NCBI GenBank assembly: GCA_963776935.1
Contig: CAVZOP010000015.1
Coordinates: 186,001-250,000 of the forward strand
Length of the DNA: 64,000 nucleotides
Source: JALOLG01 sp963776935
GTDB lineage: Bacteria; Actinomycetota; Acidimicrobiia; Acidimicrobiales; Ilumatobacteraceae
Reading direction: 5' to 3'
Of this stretch, positions 61,367-64,000 are shown in pieces; the first letter of the stretch is position 1; every line of letters starts with the position of its first letter. A model generated the notes under the pieces. The model saw only the letters and a program-made list of their open reading frames with translations. It was not told the DNA's origin and made no database searches. Made by a program: the position numbers and the translations under genes.

Positions 61367-62086
61367 GTGCGTGACTACGGCCAGTACTGCCCGGTTTCTC
61401 TGGGGAGCGAGGTGCTGGCCGACCGGTGGACCCCGCTCATCCTGCGCGAGATGGTGCTCGGCAGCACCCGTTTCAACGACATCGAGCGCGGCCTGCCGGG
61501 CATCTCGCGCACGCTGCTCGCCCAGCGGCTCCGCCATCTCGAGTTGCGCGGCGTTTTGGTCCGAGTCCCCCTGCCGTCGGGGCGCGGCAACGAGTACCAC
61601 CTCACCGACGCCGGGCGCGACCTCGAACCGGTCATCATGGCGATCGGGGAATGGGCGGTGCGGTGGTTGTTCAGCGAGCCGCTCCCGACCGAGGTCGACC
61701 CCGTCACGCTCACGTGGTGGCTCCACCGTCGCGTCGACGTCGACCACTTGCCGGATCGGCGCGTCGTGGTCGAGTTCGACTACTCGGGCGACGACGCCAC
61801 CACCTTGTGGCTCGTGCTCGACCACGGTGAGCCGTCGGTGTGCATGAAGGATCCCGGCCTCGACGTCGATCTCGTCGTCGCCACCGATCCGGTCTCGATG
61901 ATGCGCGTGTTCTCCGGGATCACCACCCTGAACGAGGCGATCGCCGACGACAAGATCCGCCTCTTCGGTCCGTCGAAACTCACCAAGGGGTTCGGGCAGT
62001 GGTTCCTGTGGAGCCCGTTCCTCACCGCTGTCCGAGCGGTCGTCAGCAACGAGCGCCGCACCGCAGTCTCAGCGGTTCACAACTGA
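61367..62086 (+). CDS. HxlR-family transcriptional regulator with SCP2-like C-terminal domain
   Basis: A 239-residue protein. The HxlR winged helix is at residues about 8-95: YCPVSLGSEVLADRWTPLIL, REMVLGSTRFNDIERGLPGI, SRTLLAQRLRHLELRGVLVR, EYHLTDAGRDLEPVIMAIGE. The C-terminal 110 residues (VVVEFDYSGDDATTLWLVLD, VDLVVATDPVSMMRVFSGIT) resemble a sterol-carrier-protein-2-like lipid-binding module. GTG 61367 is used because the family starts within five residues and a leaderless -10 fits. The ligand may be an acyl-CoA substrate of the neighbouring dehydrogenase. Confidence 0.83.
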   Translation: MRDYGQYCPVSLGSEVLADRWTPLILREMVLGSTRFNDIERGLPGISRTLLAQRLRHLELRGVLVRVPLPSGRGNEYHLTDAGRDLEPVIMAIGEWAVRWLFSEPLPTEVDPVTLTWWLHRRVDVDHLPDRRVVVEFDYSGDDATTLWLVLDHGEPSVCMKDPGLDVDLVVATDPVSMMRVFSGITTLNEAIADDKIRLFGPSKLTKGFGQWFLWSPFLTAVRAVVSNERRTAVSAVHN

Positions 62087-62103
62087 CGCCGACTCGCTCG
62101 ACC

Positions 62104-63787
62104 TCATTCGAAGACGTCGGCCGACTCGCCGCGCAGCTGGGCGAGGTCAGGCCGTTGCGCGGCGCCGGTGCCGAGCGTGCGGAAGTACTCGACCCGCGGG
62201 TGGTCGTCGTCGAGGACGGATCCGGGCCCGACGAAGGCGCGGAGCTCATCGGGACCTGCTGTGTACAGCCCGGCGAGCGTTGTCGCATCGACGATGCCCA
62301 CCGACTCGAACGCGGCGCGTGTCACCGGGTCGGCGAGACGCGCCTCGAAAGCGGCGACATCGACGCGGAGCGGTTCGCGCGTGCCGACGAGCATCGAACC
62401 GTTGGCCCACGCCGTCGCGTGCGGGAACACTTCGAGGAAGCTGCGGACGATCATCTCGTAGTGCACGTCGCGTTCGTCGGGCACCCACTGCAGCACCAGC
62501 CCGCCCGTCAGCCAGGGCGTCGCGCGCCAGCTCCCAGTACTCGATCGACCACACCTTGCCCGCGCCGGCGTGCACCGGTTGGATGACGTCGGCGGTGATG
62601 ACGTCGTACCGGTTCTCGGTCACGAGCAGGTGGTTGCGGCCGTCGTCGACCCGGATGTCGACATTCGCCCGGTCGACGACGCCCTGATTCGCGCGTTCGA
62701 GGTAGACCGCGCCGCGCACGACCTCCCCGGACAGCTCGACGACCTCGATGTCGACGGTCGGGATCGAGCTCACGCCGTACGCCGTGACGCCACCACCGAG
62801 GCCGACGACGAGTGCGCTGCCGGGGTCGGGATGGAGCGCGACCGCCAGCGTGCCGATCAAGCGGTGGTAGCCGACCATGAACGCGGCGTCGTTCGCCTGG
62901 TGCAGCCCGTCCAGGTACATCGCACGCGTGCCGTCCGACCGCTCCTGGATGCTCACCGTCGTCTGGGCACCCTCCTCGATCCACAGCAGCCGCTCGTCGG
63001 GATAGCGATACCGCAACGCCGTGGAGTACGGGTTGGGCACCACCGGGCCGAGCACGAGCGCGGCGAGCACGACGGTGACGACCGCGATGATCGTCCGCTG
63101 CCGCCGCGCGTCCCACGCCGTGTTCGCGACAACGGCCGCGGCGACCACCGACGCGAGCACGAGCACGATCAGGCTCCGGCGGGTTCCGAGCAGGGGGACG
63201 AGAATGAGGCCGGCGACGAGCGATCCGGCGATCCCGGCCGCGACGTTGAGCCCGTAGAACGTGCCGATGCGGCGCCCCTGGTCGGGTTCGTCGCCCACGT
63301 ACAGCCGCACCCCGAACGGGAAGGCGAGCCCCATGAGGACCGTCGTCGGCAGGATCGCCAACGCACTGGCGATCACCACGAACTCGAGATCGCCGTCGAC
63401 CAGGGTGACCACGTCGCCGACGCGGTCGCGAACGGCGTAGGCCTTGGACAGCAGCAGCAACGACGAAGCGGCCGAGATCGCGATGCCGAACTCGACGATC
63501 GCCAGCACCCTCATGTGGTCGACCCGTCGTGCCATCAACGGCGTGGCGATGAAGCTGCCGAGGGCGATGCCACCGAGCACCGTCGCCAGCATGATCGTGA
63601 ACGCGTAGGTGTTGCTCTCGAGGTACAACACCAGCACGCGGAACCACACGACCTCGAGGGCGATCGCCACGAACCCCGACACGACGAACACCCCGAGCAC
63701 CGTCCGCGCCGTTCGATCCGACCCACGCTGATCACCGGCACCCCGATCTCGTGAGGTTTCGGCGTAATCAGGGCGCCGAAACTTCAC
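62104..63787 (-). pseudogene. Spermidine-synthase-like membrane protein, C-terminal portion, frameshifted and separated from its N-terminal half
   Basis: The upstream part has about eight TM helices (VLGVFVVSGFVAIALEVVWF, NTYAFTIMLATVLGGIALGS, VVAAAVVANTAWDARRQRTI) and then the synthase fold: IEEGAQTTVSIQERSDGTRA, LVVGLGGGVTAYGVSSIPTV, ANVDIRVDDGRNHLLVTENR and DVITADVIQPVHAGAGKVWS. Near 62503-62508 an extra base shifts the frame; removing it gives GGLVLQWVPDERDVHYEMIV and the end EVFPHATAWANGSMLVGTRE. A related N-terminal half lies at 63768-64000 in another frame, divided by a hairpin. Whole proteins of this type have both halves in one chain. Substrate unknown; polyamine relation is by fold. 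Confidence 0.7.
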
Positions 63788-63796
63788 GAGATCGGG
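63742..63796. repeat. Dispersed palindrome, GTGAAGTTTCGGCG type, copy B, inside a gene
   Basis: CCCGATCTCGTGAGGTTTCG plus GCG (63742-63764) pairs with CGCCGAAACTTCACGAGATC plus GGG (63774-63796) over 23 bases with one mismatch, loop TAATCAGGG. It joins the N-terminal and C-terminal halves of the spermidine-synthase-like gene in different frames and carries the TGA that ends the first half. Confidence 0.85.
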
Positions 63797-64000
63797 TTGA
63801 GGCGGGGTGGCGGCGACGCGCGCGCCCGGTGGTGACGATGGCCACCACTCCGATGATGATGTTGGCGACGGCTGCGATGCGGAACGACGTGATGATCCCG
63901 TACCGGCCGATCAGCACGAACCCGGCGGCGATCGTTCCGACGATGGCACCGGTGGTGTTGGCGCCGTACAGCACGCTCACGACGCTCACCCAGCCGTCGG
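63768..64000 (-). CDS. Spermidine-synthase-like protein N-terminal fragment (5' end outside window)
   Basis: The last 77 residues of a membrane half: DGWVSVVSVLYGANTTGAIV, GTIAAGFVLIGRYGIITSFR and IAAVANIIIGVVAIVTT. The LYGANTTGAIVGTIAAGFVL segment is the usual end of the first TM unit of SpeE-like transporters. The frame runs off the window, so upstream length is unknown. It ends at a stop within the hairpin copy B. Confidence 0.6.
   Translation of the reverse strand, partial: DGWVSVVSVLYGANTTGAIVGTIAAGFVLIGRYGIITSFRIAAVANIIIGVVAIVTTGRARRRHPASTRSREVSAP

Overview
The window is GC-rich DNA from a high-GC actinobacterium. Several start codons (GTG as well as ATG) lie about 7 bases after a TAnnnT-type -10 box, which suggests leaderless mRNAs. 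The gene set (C1 folate enzymes, corrinoid methyltransferases, ETF, IclR, HxlR and FurA regulators) and codon style point to an aerobic actinobacterium, plausibly an Acidimicrobiia/Ilumatobacter-like lineage. That placement is inference; no rRNA or tRNA gene was found in the window.

Layout. 1-9.7 kb: ECF sigma factor (cut by the window start), ArsI/CadI-like lyase, PhyH-type dioxygenase, a minimal LeuRS-like protein, a frameshifted coiled-coil gene, then a dimethylglycine-dehydrogenase-like enzyme with a class III aminotransferase. 9.8-17.4 kb: a decayed accessory region with an intact mazEF-type pair, a second pair with a broken toxin, remnants of LysM, GNAT and SDR genes, and an IS110-family element. 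17.5-29 kb: ordinary chromosomal genes including a K+ channel, an OmpA-like lipoprotein, furA-katG and merR. 27.1-37.5 kb: a ten-gene minus-strand operon with corrinoid protein, DUF1638, small virulence-factor-domain protein, methyl-H4folate methyltransferase, corrinoid reactivase, non-pyrrolysine MttB-family methyltransferase, MetF, FAD amine oxidase, SMP-30 and an Asp/Glu racemase. 37.6-46 kb: choline dehydrogenase with an IclR regulator, an MFS exporter and a glycine betaine ABC transporter. 47.6-60.1 kb: folD, fhs, an NAD-linked selenocysteine formate dehydrogenase, a GntR regulator, a second dimethylglycine/sarcosine dehydrogenase, and etfBA. 60.1-64 kb: acyl-CoA dehydrogenase, HxlR regulator and a split spermidine-synthase-like membrane protein.

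How the genes fit together. They read as one catabolic programme for choline and glycine betaine. BetA oxidises choline and the ABC system imports betaine. The MttB/corrinoid/MtgA set moves one methyl to H4folate and MetF would oxidise it. DMGDH-type flavoenzymes release further methyls as methylene-H4folate, with ETF as electron acceptor. FolD and Fhs convert the C1 unit to formate with ATP gain, and formate dehydrogenase makes CO2 and NADH. A shared 17-bp motif upstream of iclR/MFS, the methyltransferase operon and the fhs/fdh divergon suggests IclR co-control.

Two features are easy to miss. The formate dehydrogenase catalytic gene has an in-frame TGA (50610-50612) followed by a bacterial SECIS-like hairpin, so it is one selenoprotein gene and not two fragments. 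Its N-terminal Fe-S domains are encoded three genes along, at 54145-55074. Several other genes carry single-base frameshifts, many in otherwise conserved enzymes. Sequencing or assembly error is a live explanation for those.
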